Positions 50,275-60,344 of a stretch of DNA of 64,000 bases are shown piece after piece. The position numbers and the translations under genes were made by a program. The notes below the pieces were generated by a model that was given only the letters and a program-made list of their open reading frames with translations, was not told where the DNA came from and ran no database searches. Location: assembly GCA_917880885.1 (NCBI GenBank), contig OU862918.1:28357988-28421987 (forward strand). Reading direction: 5' to 3'. This DNA is from Limnephilus marmoratus. Its lineage: Eukaryota; Arthropoda; Insecta; Trichoptera; Limnephilidae. The stretch's first letter is position 1, and the number at the start of each line of letters is the position of its first letter.

Positions 50275-50397
50275 AGGGCCTTAACCAACACCCCTGCCAT
50301 CGGTCTATCCCAAGTAGTTCGCTGCGTTTGGTGACATAGCAGGGGTGGCCGGGTTCATGAGGGTTGTTTATGTATTGGTCACTTTGTCTAGGTATTC
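50275..50397 (+). mobile_element. SINE-A, 5' fragment
   Basis: CCTTAACCAACACCCCTGCC, GTTCGCTGCGTTTGGTGACA and GCAGGGGTGGCCGGGTTCAT, stopping near CACTTTGTCTAGG. A new copy starts at 50398. Confidence 0.8.
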
Positions 50398-50785
50398 AAT
50401 TTAGGAGGCGGGTATGCGTAACAAGTAGTTCGCCACGTTTGACTTAGCTGGGGTGCCCGGGTTCACGGGGTGAGGTTTGTACAGGTCCTAGCGGCGGATG
50501 CGTCTGCCCTCCTGTTGCATGGCAGGCCGGATCAAGAGAGACTGGTTGAGGGGGGCATTTTGACCTTTCTAGCCGGACTCTCGACCCATTGCCTTGTACC
50601 GCAGTTGGAGGGATGGATGAACCCCCCCAGATTCCTACCCATCCCTCATACCTTTTTCCTTCCCCAGAACTTTTTACCCTTCCCTTTATTAAAAATACCC
50701 TCCACACAGTATCCTCCATCACAGAGGCCCTGAGATAAATAATTTTCGTCAGGGCCTCCAAGTGTGGAGCTAATGTAAAAAAAGT
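50398..50785 (+). mobile_element. SINE-A, long form
   Basis: Head AATTTAGGAGGCGGGTATGC (the GGATAACCAACACC block is deleted), AAGTAGTTCGCCACGTTTG, GGGGTGAGGTTTGTACAGG, GCGGCGGATGCGTCTGCCC, GACTGGTTGAGGGGGGCATT, then the 3' module with GAGGCCCTGAGATAAATAAT and GTCAGGGCCTCC, ending GCTAATGTAAAAAAAG. Confidence 0.9.
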
Positions 50786-50789
50786 AGGT

Positions 50790-50905
50790 ATTTGTCCACC
50801 AACTGCTTGGCGGGCCTGATCGGGAGAGACTGGTTGACCTAATCCAGACCTCTTGCTGAACTCTCTAGACCCATCGCCTTGCACCGCAGTAGGAGGGATG
50901 GTTTA
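50790..50905 (+). mobile_element. SINE-A, long-form block fragment
   Basis: TTGTCCACCAACTGCTTGGC, GGGCCTGATCGGGAGAGACT, CCCATCGCCTTGCACCGCAG and GGAGGGATGG: a piece of the middle only. Confidence 0.8.
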
Positions 50906-50944
50906 TGGGTTGTTTCACAAAATTTGAAAAATTCATCACTTACC

Positions 50945-51353
50945 ATACTGGCGTGGTCAAGGGGTAAGGCTCTTGACCCGCAATCCGAAGGTCTCGAGAT
51001 CGAATCCCGGCGTGGGCAAATAAATTTAATTTGATTGATTTGTGTTATTTCACAATTAATTAATTTAAAATAAAATATAACATATTTGCAACACGTCTAG
51101 AGTGGGAGATACTCTCAATATCGCCCTGGTGTAAGACCATCATTCAGAGTGAAACATTGCTTAAATTGGCGTTAGCCATGTTTGGTGACCAAATCTAAAT
51201 AGACAGGTACTTCCCTACCTTCGTCTTCCCCAAGTCCTTCCCCTCACCACTTCCTTAAGCCTCACAGCATACCCAAATCGGGGATGCCATAGTCTCACTG
51301 GCTCCAGACGGGAGCAGCTGGGACTCTTGTGAGGTGCTCACATAAAAAAGGAA
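50945..51353 (+). mobile_element. SINE-B, full-length reference copy
   Basis: The head (50950-51022) is tRNA-like: A-box-like TGGCGTGGTCAAGGGGTAAG and B-box-like GAGATCGAATCCCGG, with poor acceptor pairing. An A+T-rich linker follows, then GTCTAGAGTGGGAGATACTC, ATATCGCCCTGG, GTTTGGTGACCAAATCTAAA, CAGCCTCACAGC...ATACCCAAATCGGGGATGCC, GTCTCACTGGCTCCAGACGG and GCTCACATAAAAAAG. It is probably a Pol III-transcribed retroposon dependent on a LINE not identified here. It has no coding potential. Confidence 0.85.
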
Positions 51354-51568
51354 AAGACTTAATTTTTAATGATTTTCAATTCAAGATCTACCATTATATC
51401 ATTATCGGCCAGTTGGATCACATAACTGAAATAATAACTGAATTTGAAAATTAACTTTCAATTTTGATGAATTATTAAAAATCTGTTAAACAACCCGTCC
51501 TAAGTAAATGTAAAGGTTTGTGAGTGGTTGTAATTAATTACGTAGATACTTTGAAACGTAGTAAGTAG
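51354..51568. other. Unassigned short stretch
   Basis: A+T-rich DNA with no feature. Confidence 0.3.
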
Positions 51569-51571
51569 TTA

Positions 51572-51738
51572 GGGAACGTACCCATACTACGTGACACTTT
51601 TAGGGGGGGGGGGGGTCTTCAAAATGTCACGCTCCATACAAATGAGCAGCGGGTTGCTTAGGATTTTGGTCACCGGGGGGGGGGGGGGGGGGGGGTAAAA
51701 ATTGCAAAAAGTTGGTCACGTAGTATGGGTACGTTCCC
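51572..51738. mobile_element. Harbinger-type MITE, copy 2, with G13 and G21 runs
   Basis: The ends GGGAACGTACCCATACTACG (then TGAC) and their reverse complement are perfect over about 24 bp. TTA flanks both sides (51569-51571 and 51739-51741). Inside are a 13-G run at 51603 and a 21-G run at 51675, separated by CTTCAAAATGTCACGCTCC and following bases. At 167 bp it is less than half of copy 1 (30107-30480) and non-coding. Confidence 0.92.
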
Positions 51739-51829
51739 TTACCTAATAATTTATATTTGACTCAGTTTCCCAGCCACCCTTGCTGGTGAAACCGCGACTT
51801 CCCTATTTGGAAAAAGTTGTACACATGAA

Positions 51830-51941
51830 TGAAGAGAGGAACAGGGAGAAGAAGACGAAGATGCAGTTAGAAAGTATCTACCTACACCTCCTTGTCACCA
51901 AACATGGCTAAAGCCATTACAAGCGACTTATTGATTCTGAA
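51830..51941 (-). repeat. SINE-B fragment, truncated by Element-T
   Basis: CCTCCTTGTCACCAAACATG, GCTAAAGCCATTACAAGCGA and CTTATTGATTCTGAA are SINE-B middle reversed. Element-T inserts right after it. Confidence 0.7.
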
Positions 51942-51945
51942 TTAA

Positions 51946-52657
51946 GAGGGCATTACCAGAGAAAGCCGGAAATACGTCATTTTCAAAAAAGTTTTTAGAC
52001 GTATTGACTCTTTTCCACAAAAAATTATAAATGGATTTCGAAAGATTGTTCTTTTATCTAGTGAAGTTATGTAATAAATTTTTAGAATTTTTTTTAATTT
52101 TTAGTATAATAAGGTTATTCCATAGGTCGTTGGCAGATTTGTTAAATTTTCAAAAAAGTTTTTGTATTATACCACACCCATTTCAAATAATGTAATCATG
52201 CAGTAAAATAAATCAATACATTATCTAGCAGAGTTATGTATTAGAATTTTAATTTTAGTTTCAATAAAATCATTAAAAAATATGTACGTACATGTGTTTC
52301 TTGACGAAAATTGGTCCATTTGTGTATTTATTTGCGCACTTACAAAATAATATATTTCAGATTTTTTTAACATTATAATTAAATTTAGACATTATTGAAA
52401 AATGATAAATACTTATAATCAAAAAATAACTACAAAAAGTACACTATTTTAATAGTTTTATCATCACGCCTTTCAGCATTTTGGATGAAGGTATAAATTT
52501 AAGCTAATTTGGATTGAAATAAATTCGATATTGAGTTATAATTTAAAAAAGCTGGTACGGAGAATAATTAATATTTCTCATTGTAACCGCCCTGCACGAT
52601 CGGAAGAACAACTTTCGACGAACTGTGGATTTTCGTCCGCTGGCTGGTTAAACGCTC
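51946..52657 (+). mobile_element. Element-T copy 2 (712 bp)
   Basis: Begins GAGGGCATTACCAGAGAAAG, ends CTGGCTGGTTAAACGCTC. TTAA flanks both sides (51942-51945 and 52658-52661). Nearly collinear with copies 1 and 3. No ORF. Confidence 0.92.
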
Positions 52658-52794
52658 TTAAGGTCTCTTGTCCTTTCACCGGAACATTAAATATTTTATT
52701 GTTAGGTAAGATTCTATTTCGTATATAAAACTACATTAAATAACTAAATAATTTGTTACATGTTATAATATCTCTAAGTATTTTAGTTTTTTTT

Positions 52795-53010
52795 TTTAAA
52801 TTATGTCATATCGCACCCAACCATTTCCAACTGACTGGAACCAGTGAAACTATGGCAGGCCCAAATGGACTAAGAATGTTGTGAGGCTAAGAGAGTTGAG
52901 AAGGCAACAAGATGGGAGAGAGGAAGGCATGGAAGAACCTACCTGGCTATTCAGATCTGGTCACCAAACACAGACAAACAACAACGTTTCGATTCTGAAT
53001 GGATGCCTCT
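52795..53010 (-). repeat. SINE-B, 3' two-thirds
   Basis: GAACCAGTGAAACTATGGCA, GTTGTGAGGCTAAGAGAG, CTGGCTATTCAGATCTGGTC and ACCAAACACAGAC match SINE-B reversed, without tail bases or tRNA-like head. The 67-codon frame at 52881 is incidental. Confidence 0.75.
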
Positions 53011-53309
53011 TATCAGAATTCTACGTATTAAAAGTGTTCTTCGCTTTAAAAAACGTATTAAGCCGCCGCTACCCGAATTTCTAACGTTTTCTTACATATC
53101 TCCCTTAAAACATTTGAAGTTTTTAAGCTCTTAAATTTTTTTAATTTATTTTGAAGACAATATCTACTTATACAAATACATTCCCCATGCCGAAACGCAA
53201 ATTATATGAAATTCTATCGATAGAAAAAAATAGCAAAGTATGCTTCGAAAATTATTATAAACACGTTCATTTCTCTTATTTCAGAAGTTATGTATGAAAA
53301 AAATTACAG

Positions 53310-53730
53310 TGTTTGTTTAAGGCGCCGCATCCGTGCTCAAACAGAAGAAGATGGAGAGATATGTAATTACGAATGTTAGAGGAGCGCACTAATATTTAAA
53401 GCGATAAAATATGTGCGAAAAATGGGAAGATGTTTAATAAAACACGACTCGTTTAAAATAGAGCAAAAATCTCGTGGAAGGCGTCTTAAGTATCATTTAA
53501 ATAAACACTGTGATTTTTTTCACAACTTGTAAAATAACTGAAACAAACGTGTTTATAATAATTGTTGTTTTAGATAACCCCCACGAGATTTTTGCTGTAT
53601 TTTAAACGAGTCGTGTTTTATTAAACATTTTGACAATTTTCGCTTCAATTTTATCGTTTTATATATTAACTCGTATATCTCTCCAGCTTCTTCTTTTTGA
53701 GGGGATACGGTGACTTAATAGTTTTTTTTG
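53310..53730. mobile_element. Long foldback (arms ~170 bp)
   Basis: GTTTAATAAAACACGACTCG, TTTAAAAT and AAAAATCTCGTGG (53429-53477) recur inverted at 53583-53630. Weaker matches extend the arms outward: CGATAAAATATGTGCGAAAA with its counterpart near 53640-53665, and AAGAAGATGGAGAGATATGT with AAGAAGCTGGAGAGATATAC inverted near 53675-53697. The spacer is about 105 bp. It would fold as a long hairpin if transcribed. Terminal duplications are not identified. Confidence 0.75.
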
Positions 53731-53953
53731 CAAAAGGATGAAGAACTAACACTTTCGAAGTTTTTCCAAAACTTTGATTACCTACCAATTTAAAAAGCAT
53801 CAAACACGTGTTTACCTTCTGTTTCATTTTTTTATCACAACAACAAGAATACACTTCGCATCCTTCGGGTCCTAAAATCTTAACCACTCTCCTATCAGCA
53901 TGATCGATCCTGGAGTAATCAGTAAACCACGTTCCGTGTGCCATCTGCCGCAA
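53666..53953 (-). CDS. Doubtful 95-codon frame overlapping the foldback arm
   Basis: The translation has a central EGCEVYSCCCDKKMKQKVNT and a basic end PLKKKKLERYTS. The last 25 residues lie in the foldback arm, and the other arm encodes a similar KQKKMERY on its plus strand. I do not recognise it. There is no promoter, splice or homolog evidence, so it may be a chance frame or a relic of captured coding sequence. Confidence 0.15.
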   Translation of the reverse strand: MRQMAHGTWFTDYSRIDHADRRVVKILGPEGCEVYSCCCDKKMKQKVNTCLMLFKLVGNQSFGKTSKVLVLHPFAKKTIKSPYPLKKKKLERYTS

Positions 53954-54297
53954 GGATATTAGGTTCTGAACGGATGTATTTTTTCATCTGCTCTTCCTCG
54001 ATCCTTTCTCGTCCCGCCTTCAAGGATGCAGATAAACAAAGGGACCTAACAGCTGTTCAAATCGGGTATGGAAGATTGAAAAACTATAATGCATAATGTA
54101 GTTCGTCTTTCTGTCTACCTGAACGCATTGTCTGTCTTGTTAATGCAAGTTGCGTTGCATCTGCACATAGATTCAATAGCTTTTGTAAGTTTAGGAAGTT
54201 AGGATGATATGCTGTGAGACACGAAGCAAAGCGATCAATGTGTTTAAATATATTTTTATGTCAATACTATACAAAAGTTCCAACCGTCCGGTCCGGA
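53954..54297. other. No recognisable feature
   Basis: Mixed-composition DNA, no gene. Confidence 0.35.
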
Positions 54298-54352
54298 GCA
54301 AGTTGAGCGCCCTTGAGGTGATTTTTTTCACGAAAACTGCGCCACAATAATA
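54298..54352 (+). repeat. Orphan L2-like LINE 3' tail
   Basis: AGTTGAGCGCCCTTGAGGTG, TTCACGAAAACTGCGCCAC and AATAATACTCAT. Same tail as at 1027-1100, with the ATT run decayed. Confidence 0.7.
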
Positions 54353-54770
54353 CTCATATATATCGTTGTACCTACCTTACTGTCATGGTGGGAAATATGA
54401 CCGAAATTGGTGTTAGAAAAATAAAAGTCCATGCTTTATACGAAAATCAAGAATTTAACCATAGAAAAATTTAAATATGGACCATTTAATTAAATGGAAC
54501 CAAAGTTTCCAATAGCAATTTGAGAAAAATGTATAAAATTTAAAGAATTTTTAATCCATTTTTTTTAATGAAACAACAAAAACGTGAGATGGTAATTACG
54601 TTTATTTATTAACAGAAACAAACAGTACCTACAATATAAAGTAGTTTCAGTGGTGAAAAAAATTTATAATTATAAAGTATATTTCGTGGTGGGTACCTAC
54701 GAGGTGTTTCTTCATAGTGTCTTCTTCGTTGTACGTATATTAAGTAAATAACCGGGTGATGGGCGTAGTG
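54353..54770. other. No recognisable feature
   Basis: A+T-rich, no gene. Confidence 0.35.
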
Positions 54771-54777
54771 GGAAGGT

Positions 54778-54836
54778 GTATATGTGTGTATGTGTGAGTA
54801 TGTATGTATGTATTTATATGTATGTATGTGCATTGA
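54778..54836 (+). repeat. (GTATGT)/(TATG)n microsatellite
   Basis: Alternating TATGTGTGTATGTGTGAG and TATGTATGTATG runs. Frames over it are artefacts. Confidence 0.85.
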
Positions 54837-54952
54837 ACAAATTATATTATTGACATGATGCTCTTTTTAAATTTAGGCAGTGAATCGGAGAAAATGTCGA
54901 AATTAGAATTTAGACCTTTATTATTGAACACAAGAAGAGATATTTATATTTA

Positions 54953-55289
54953 CAATTTGGGAGGCGGGAATGGGTACCGCCGCCCCGGGAACCTTAATTG
55001 GATAACCAACACCTCTGCCACAGGTCACCCCAAGTGGTTCGCTACGTTTGGTGATTTAGCAGGGGTGCCCGGGTTCACGGGGTGAGGTTTGTCTAGGTCT
55101 TGGAGGCGGATAACTAGGACACACTGAAACCCAGATTCCTACCCACCCCTTAAACCCTTTTCCTTCCCAGAAATCTCCTCTCCTTCCTTTCCTTAAAAAA
55201 CCCTCCACACAGCATCCCCAAAGATGACATAGGCCCTGAGGGAAATTATTTTCCTCAGGGCCTCCTGTGTGGAGCTCATGTAAAAAAAA
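54953..55289 (+). mobile_element. SINE-A, short form, complete, with 13-bp target duplication
   Basis: Head CAATTTGGGAGGCGGGAATG, GGTACCGCCGCCCCGGGAAC, GGATAACCAACACCTCTGCC, GGTTCGCTACGTTTGG (B-box-like GGTTCG), GCCCGGGTTCACGGGG, GTCTTGGAGGCGGATAACTA, then the intact 3' double stem and A10. ATATTTATATTTA flanks both sides (54940-54952 and 55299-55311). This is the best reference copy of the short form. Confidence 0.95.
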
Positions 55290-55311
55290 AATATACATAT
55301 ATTTATATTTA

Positions 55312-56083
55312 TAATACATTTTCCTAATAAAATTCGTATTCGTTTTTCTTTTATTTCATTACCAGTAAATGTACATAGAAAAGATGCAAGGTGCGTCAGT
55401 TTTTGTGTTTGAAATAAAATTTTGAATATTTCAAAAATTATAATTTTACTTCTAAAATTAGAATTTACAAACGTATTTTATAACCTTTTTAGTTTTCGGA
55501 TTTTAATTGAAAACAGAAATATTTTGACCCTGGGTTTATGTACTCAAAAATGTCAACTAAAATCATGCATACGGGAAAAAAATTGAACTCCGACTTTAAG
55601 AAAGTGCATCCAAAATAGAAAGTCACACATCCTCCAGTTTGTGGTTTTTTTTACCATCGAAGAAAGCTAAAATTGTCACAGCTTTGCCTTTAGACTTCCT
55701 TTTCAACATTTGCTCTCCTTTGTAATGAGTTGAATTAGAGCGGAAGTCGCGAACAACTGAACAATGATTTTGTACAAAGAAAATCAAATATTTTATTTTA
55801 TTTATCCAACATAAAACAAGACGAAATTTGTCATGCCTAGAAGATTAGATGGAGTGACGTATTGGGTGGATAGACGGAGAAAGAAGCACCAGGAGAATTG
55901 GTAAATTACGACGCCAACGTGAATATGTATAAGACCAAGGGTTTTTCCCCAGAATTTTTAACAATTCATCAAATTTCAAAGCTAATTTTAATTTTATATT
56001 TTTGAATGAAGCTTTGACTTTGTGGTTATCCATTATAGAAAAATGAAACAATTCAACTTTGTTTGAACCACTTATATAATGAG
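55312..56083. other. No recognisable feature
   Basis: A+T-rich DNA with short frames only. It lies beside the hammerhead-like motif at 56084 and may be part of the same decayed element. Confidence 0.35.
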
Positions 56084-56150
56084 TATATCCGACCGGTTTC
56101 AGAACAAACGTTCCTTCTTCAGCGCAAGCGTATACTGTTTAATTGTAGTT
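56084..56150 (-). ncRNA. Second hammerhead-ribozyme-like motif
   Basis: Minus strand: GTATACGCTTGCG, CTGAAGA, a hairpin AGGAACGTTTGTTCT, GAAA, then C-CG-GTC and GGATATACTC. Core order is CUGANGA, stem II, GAAA, minimal stem III, GUC. GTATA before the core can pair with TATAC after it. The bases directly at the cleavage side (G opposite G) do not pair, and an extra A or G is needed in stem II. It is therefore a decayed or marginal hammerhead. The layout parallels 2842-2912. Confidence 0.4.
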
Positions 56151-56559
56151 TAATTTTCTGTTTATAGTTCTTTTATGGATTTGTTCTAAAAAAAGTATTT
56201 ATTATTATTTCTTTTGGAAAACTGCATAAAATTAGATGTATTACTAAAAGAGTGGCTAAAAAGTTATTAATCGAAAATCATTACCGACTGTTAAATTTGA
56301 TGGCATGTCAACATATCAATAAGATTTCTTATTGCCCTGAATAATTTTAGATCATCTGCAAACGTCAGAAATGAATGTCATTGAAAATATACAAAACAAC
56401 AAATTAACTAATAACAAAGTTAAGATTTGACCTAAATGTGACCCATGCTGATCACCTCTGGCACTCTGAACACACGTGACAAATAATTTATATGGTGTAT
56501 GTATCAATTTTAACAGCCGTTGGTTGAATAACTTTTTAACTATACTCATAAAGGGTAAC

Positions 56560-57095
56560 TCATAACTGTCCAAAGAAGCGAAGTTAGCCGTCCATAATGG
56601 AGTGCTGGTACCTACCCTGATGTATGGCAGTGAGGCATGGAACTGGCAGAGGAAGGATGAAAGTAGACTGAATGCTGTAAAAATGAGATCCCTGAGGCGT
56701 TTGTGTGGTAAAACCATGTACGATCGTGTGAGAAATGTGGAGATCCGCGAAGAATGGAAGGCTGATTTAAGCATAATGAGTAAGATTAAGAAATTGACGC
56801 TCAGATGGTTTGGGCATGTAGAGCGAGTGAACTAGGAAAGGAGTGTAAGGAGAATATATGACGCAAATGTGAATGGTAGAAGAAGTCGGTGACGCCCGAG
56901 GAAGATATGGCACGAACAAGTGAATCAGATACTTGAGTCGGGCCATGTGAAGAGTCGGAATAATAGAAGAGAATGTATGAGACGATGTATGAATAAGAAC
57001 GAGGCAAGGATTGTGTGCCAAGATCGAGTTGTTTGGCGGTCCGTCCTCTCTGCCTACCCCTGCGAGGAAACGGCGTGATGGTTAGTTAGTTAGTT
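56560..57095 (+). pseudogene. LINE RT C-terminal fragment with stops, partner of 11861-12063
   Basis: The translation reads KLAVHNGVLVPTLMYGSEAW, NWQRKDESRLNAVKMRSLRR, then LRWFGHVERVN and a TAG at about 56833. After it the frame continues ERSVRRIYDANVNGRRSR, another stop, RPRKIWHEQVNQIL and CQDRVVWRSVLSAYP. This is the Y(G)SE.W.........L.....R.L...R.D.....(E)......L.W.GH..R......GR...RP...W pattern of endonuclease-RT LINEs. Two or more nonsense codons make it a pseudogene. It ends in GGCGTGATGGTTAGTTAGTT, the family's 3' terminus, without poly(A). Confidence 0.8.
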
Positions 57096-57578
57096 AGTTA
57101 TAAAGGGATCCATCAACACCGAAGTAATGCAGTTTATTAACAGAAATAATAATAAATAAAAAAAATCCTTAAAAGCAGAACTTGAAGAGAACTACAAGAA
57201 GAAGAAAAATTAACTCTTAAATTTGATAAAATGTTCAAATTCTTCAAGGTCCAGTGGTTTCACAGAATTGGAACAATTCATCAAATTTAAGAGTGATTTT
57301 TCAAGTTCTACGAAGGTCTTGTGCGGTGTTCCATCCTCTGTTTATCAATTCTGTACCCTAAACCACGAAAGTCTATAGCTATGTCTATAGCTATGTGTGG
57401 TTTATCCTTTAAGGTACGCAGTTGGTATGACGGTTAATTAGTTACTTTTAGGTTTATATTTATTTTAATTTTATTAATTTGCAAACTTAACAGTGTCTGA
57501 AATTTTATACAGTTGATAAACAACCATTTTTTTATGGTAAAAGGTTGTTTCTCAGCTGTGTAAAATTTGCAATTATTA
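57096..57578. other. Unassigned; short inverted pair
   Basis: AAATTTGATAAAATGTTCAA (57219) and AATTCATCAAATTTAAGAG (57269) are partly inverted copies around TTCAAGGTCCAGTGG. No gene. Confidence 0.4.
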
Positions 57579-57582
57579 TTAA

Positions 57583-58296
57583 GAGGGCATTACCAGAGAA
57601 AACCGGAAATACGTCATTTTCAAAAGAGTTTTTAGACGTATTGACTCTTTTCTACAAAAAATTATAAATGGATTTCGAAAGATTGTTCTTTTATCTAGCA
57701 TTCGTTTGTAATAAATTTTGAGAATTTATTTTTAATTTTTAGTATAATAAGGTTATTCCATAGGTCGTTGGCAGATTTGTTCAAGTTTCAAAAAAGTTTT
57801 TGTATTATACCACACCCATTTCAAATAATAAAATCATGCAGTTAAATAAATCAATACATTATCTAGCAAACGTATGTTTTAGAATTTTAATTTTAGTTTC
57901 AGTAAAATCATTAAAAAATATGTACGTACATGTGTTTCTTGGCGAGAATTGGTCCGTTTGTGTATTTATTTGCGCACTTACAAACTAATATATTTCAGAT
58001 TTTTTTAACATTCTTATTAAATTTAGACATTATTGAAAAATGATAAATACTTATAATCAAAAAATAACTACAAAAAGTACATTATTTTAATAGTTTTATC
58101 ATCACGCCTTTCAGCATTTTTGGATGAAGGTATAAATTAAAGCTAATTTGAATTGAAATAAATTCGATATTGAGTTATAATTTAAAAAAGCTGGTACGGA
58201 GAATAATTAAACTTTCTCATTGTAACCGCCCTGCACGATCGTAAGAACAACTTTCGACGAAATGTGGATTTTCGTCCGCTGGCTGGTTAAACGCTC
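57583..58296 (+). mobile_element. Element-T copy 3 (714 bp)
   Basis: Begins GAGGGCATTACCAGAGAAAA, ends CTGGCTGGTTAAACGCTC. TTAA flanks both sides (57579-57582 and 58297-58300). Differs from copy 2 by scattered substitutions and small indels, with the same internal order. No ORF. Confidence 0.92.
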
Positions 58297-58302
58297 TTAA
58301 GG

Positions 58303-58552
58303 CTATTGGAGATGGATCGCCCGGATGAAAGACCACCATTCAGAATCGTAACCGTGCTTGAAATTACTTAGGTCGTGTTTGGTGTATAGATCTGAATAGC
58401 CAGGTTCTTTCCAACTCCGAACCTACCCCTTCCCTCCCTACCCTTCCCTCTACCTATTCTCTTCAGCCTCACAACGTACCCCAATTATTAGGGATTCTCT
58501 GGCACCACAGTTGGGGGCAGTTGAAACTCTTGTGTTGTAATAATTAAAAAAA
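58303..58552 (+). mobile_element. SINE-B, headless copy
   Basis: GGATGAAAGACCACCATTCA, CTTAGGTCGTGTTTGGTGTA, GATCTGAATAGCCAGG, TTCAGCCTCACAACGTACCC, GGGGGCAGTTGAAACTCTTG and poly(A). It starts immediately after Element-T copy 3. Confidence 0.8.
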
Positions 58553-58683
58553 ATTGTGCTACAGAATAGTATATGCATGAGATAATCTACGCTTGTGAAC
58601 AAATTCAAGGTGCCAATCTGCCCACTGCCTTTGGAGAAATTATGTTCGTTACTCGTGTAGATTAAATAAAAACGTTATATCAA

Positions 58684-59101
58684 ATACACAGGAGGCCTGA
58701 GGAAGATATTTTTTTCTTATCTTTGTCATCAAGTAATTTTTTTAAGGAAAAGAAGAAGAGAAAGTCTGGGTAGAAAAAAGGTAGGAATCTGGGGGTCAGT
58801 GTGTCCAAGAGTTTAAAGAATCGTCCCTCCCGCAGCGGTGCAAGGCAATGGATCGAGAGTCCGGCAGGAGAGGTCAAAGGGTCTCCCTCAACCGGTCTCT
58901 CCCGATCCGGCTTGCCACGCAGTCGGTAATGGGCGTATGCATCCGCCGCTAGGACCAAGGTTCACTCCCACTAACCTGGAAAGTCCTGCTAAGTTATCAA
59001 ATGTAGCGAAGTTGTTGAGTTGGCATATGACAGAGGTGATGGTTATCCAATAAATGGTTCCCCGGGAGGTGGTGGTACCCATACACCCCTCCCAAATTCA
59101 A
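58684..59101 (-). mobile_element. SINE-A, long form, nearly complete
   Basis: On the minus strand: head TGAATTTGGGAGGGGTGTAT, GGGGAACCATTTATTGGATA, ACCATCACCTCTGTCATATG, GACCGGTTGAGGGAGACCCT, GATCCATTGCCTTGCACCGC. The 3' module is shortened, with half the inner stem deleted. The 92-codon minus frame is the SINE read as protein. Confidence 0.85.
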
Positions 59102-59539
59102 CATTATGTAGGTGGACTAGTCGGAAATCTTCATGATTGTCAAGAAGTATTTTAGGTAGCGTAGTATCCATTAATCCCAATGATTAAGACCACTTGAAAT
59201 GTGTTGGGAAACTTCCAAATAAGATTAAGATTCGTTGAGATTACAAGTTGATTCTTTTATATTATCGTGAAGTTTACAATGAATATTTAACTGGACCAGA
59301 TGTCCTTACTCTAGTAGGCTCTAAGTTATTCTGTCGCTACGGGTCGCCAGGCTTATGGCGTCTGCCTGATTATCAGATGCCTTCGGTTATCATCGGAACC
59401 GCTCGTACTTTAGACACAAACGACGATAGATGATACTGTTCTAAAATAACACTAAACTGACATCTGTTAAGAAACTACAAAACTTCGTATAACTAACTAT
59501 ACTAACGACATTGAAGGATGTTGAAACTACATTTTTTTT
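59102..59539. other. No recognisable feature
   Basis: A 61-codon frame at 59248-59433 has no family features. Confidence 0.35.
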
Positions 59540-60033
59540 TTTAGGTTAACTCCATGCAGGAGGCCCTGAGGAAAAAATTTCCCTCAGGGCCTATGTCATC
59601 TGGGATGCTGTGTGGAGGGTCTTTTTGAGGAGAGGAAGTAATGAACATTGGTCTTGAAGAGACCCATGTTGTAGGAAGGAGGAAACATAGAGGCCGGCAA
59701 ATCATTCCACAGCCGAGCTGTTGAACACAAGAACGAGTCGAAGAAACGACCCGTTCTCATGTGGCAAATGTCAACCGTGTACAAATGTTGGGCACGCGTT
59801 TGGCGTGTTTCCCGACTATGCACCGGTGCCGAAGGGATCAATGATGCTAGTTCCTCGGAGCACCTTCCATTGTAATACCGGTAGAACAAGGATAGTATTC
59901 CCACCCGACGCCTGTGCTCTAAAGATTGCAATCCGTCTGTTAAGATGGGAGAATCTATCAAACGGACCGCCCGTTTCTGCACAGAGTCGAGGGTATTTTT
60001 CAGGTATTTTGGAGCTCCAGACCAGAGGTGGTC
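59540..60033 (-). pseudogene. Jockey/CR1-type LINE C-terminus and tail, second copy
   Basis: Nearly identical to 14966-15516. The minus frame from about 60033 to 59596 encodes HLWSGAPKYLKNTLDSVQKR, LSLFYRYYNGRCSEELASL, RTGRFFDSFLCSTARLWNDL and FKTNVHYFLSSKRPSTQHPR. 5' truncation lies about 35 codons further in than in the first copy. The 3' double stem is present with a 2-base shorter inner loop, and the poly(A) is the T-run at 59531-59542. There is no frameshift, so it is young. The frame on the opposite strand is a shadow. Confidence 0.85.
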
Positions 60034-60344
60034 ATGATTAATCTATATACCACAGGTAGGTACACAGACATGCATAAGCAATTTTTTAACTTAAAAATGA
60101 AACCCGAAACTCTATGTAAATGTTACGAGTATTATTTGTACAACATCGTTCCACATAAGTCAGTTGAGCGAAAAAATGTGGAAATACGAAAATAAACCGA
60201 AATATTCCACGTTATTTATTGTAAGCAGTTTTTGAACAAATTTATGCTGCGGTTTGGCAATATTTAAAAAGGCTTTTTGAGGTTTTGGATTTATGATGTT
60301 GACGGCCCCAGCCTCCCGTTTTGACCAAAAATTCTCCACTCCAA
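60034..60344. other. No recognisable feature
   Basis: A+T-rich, no gene. Confidence 0.35.

Noticed and set aside
50950..51022. tRNA gene on the plus strand
   Set aside because: Same reason: it is the SINE-B head with poor acceptor pairing.
56352..56774. 140-codon minus-strand frame
   Set aside because: Partly antisense to the LINE fragment at 56560-57095 and partly random A+T-rich DNA.
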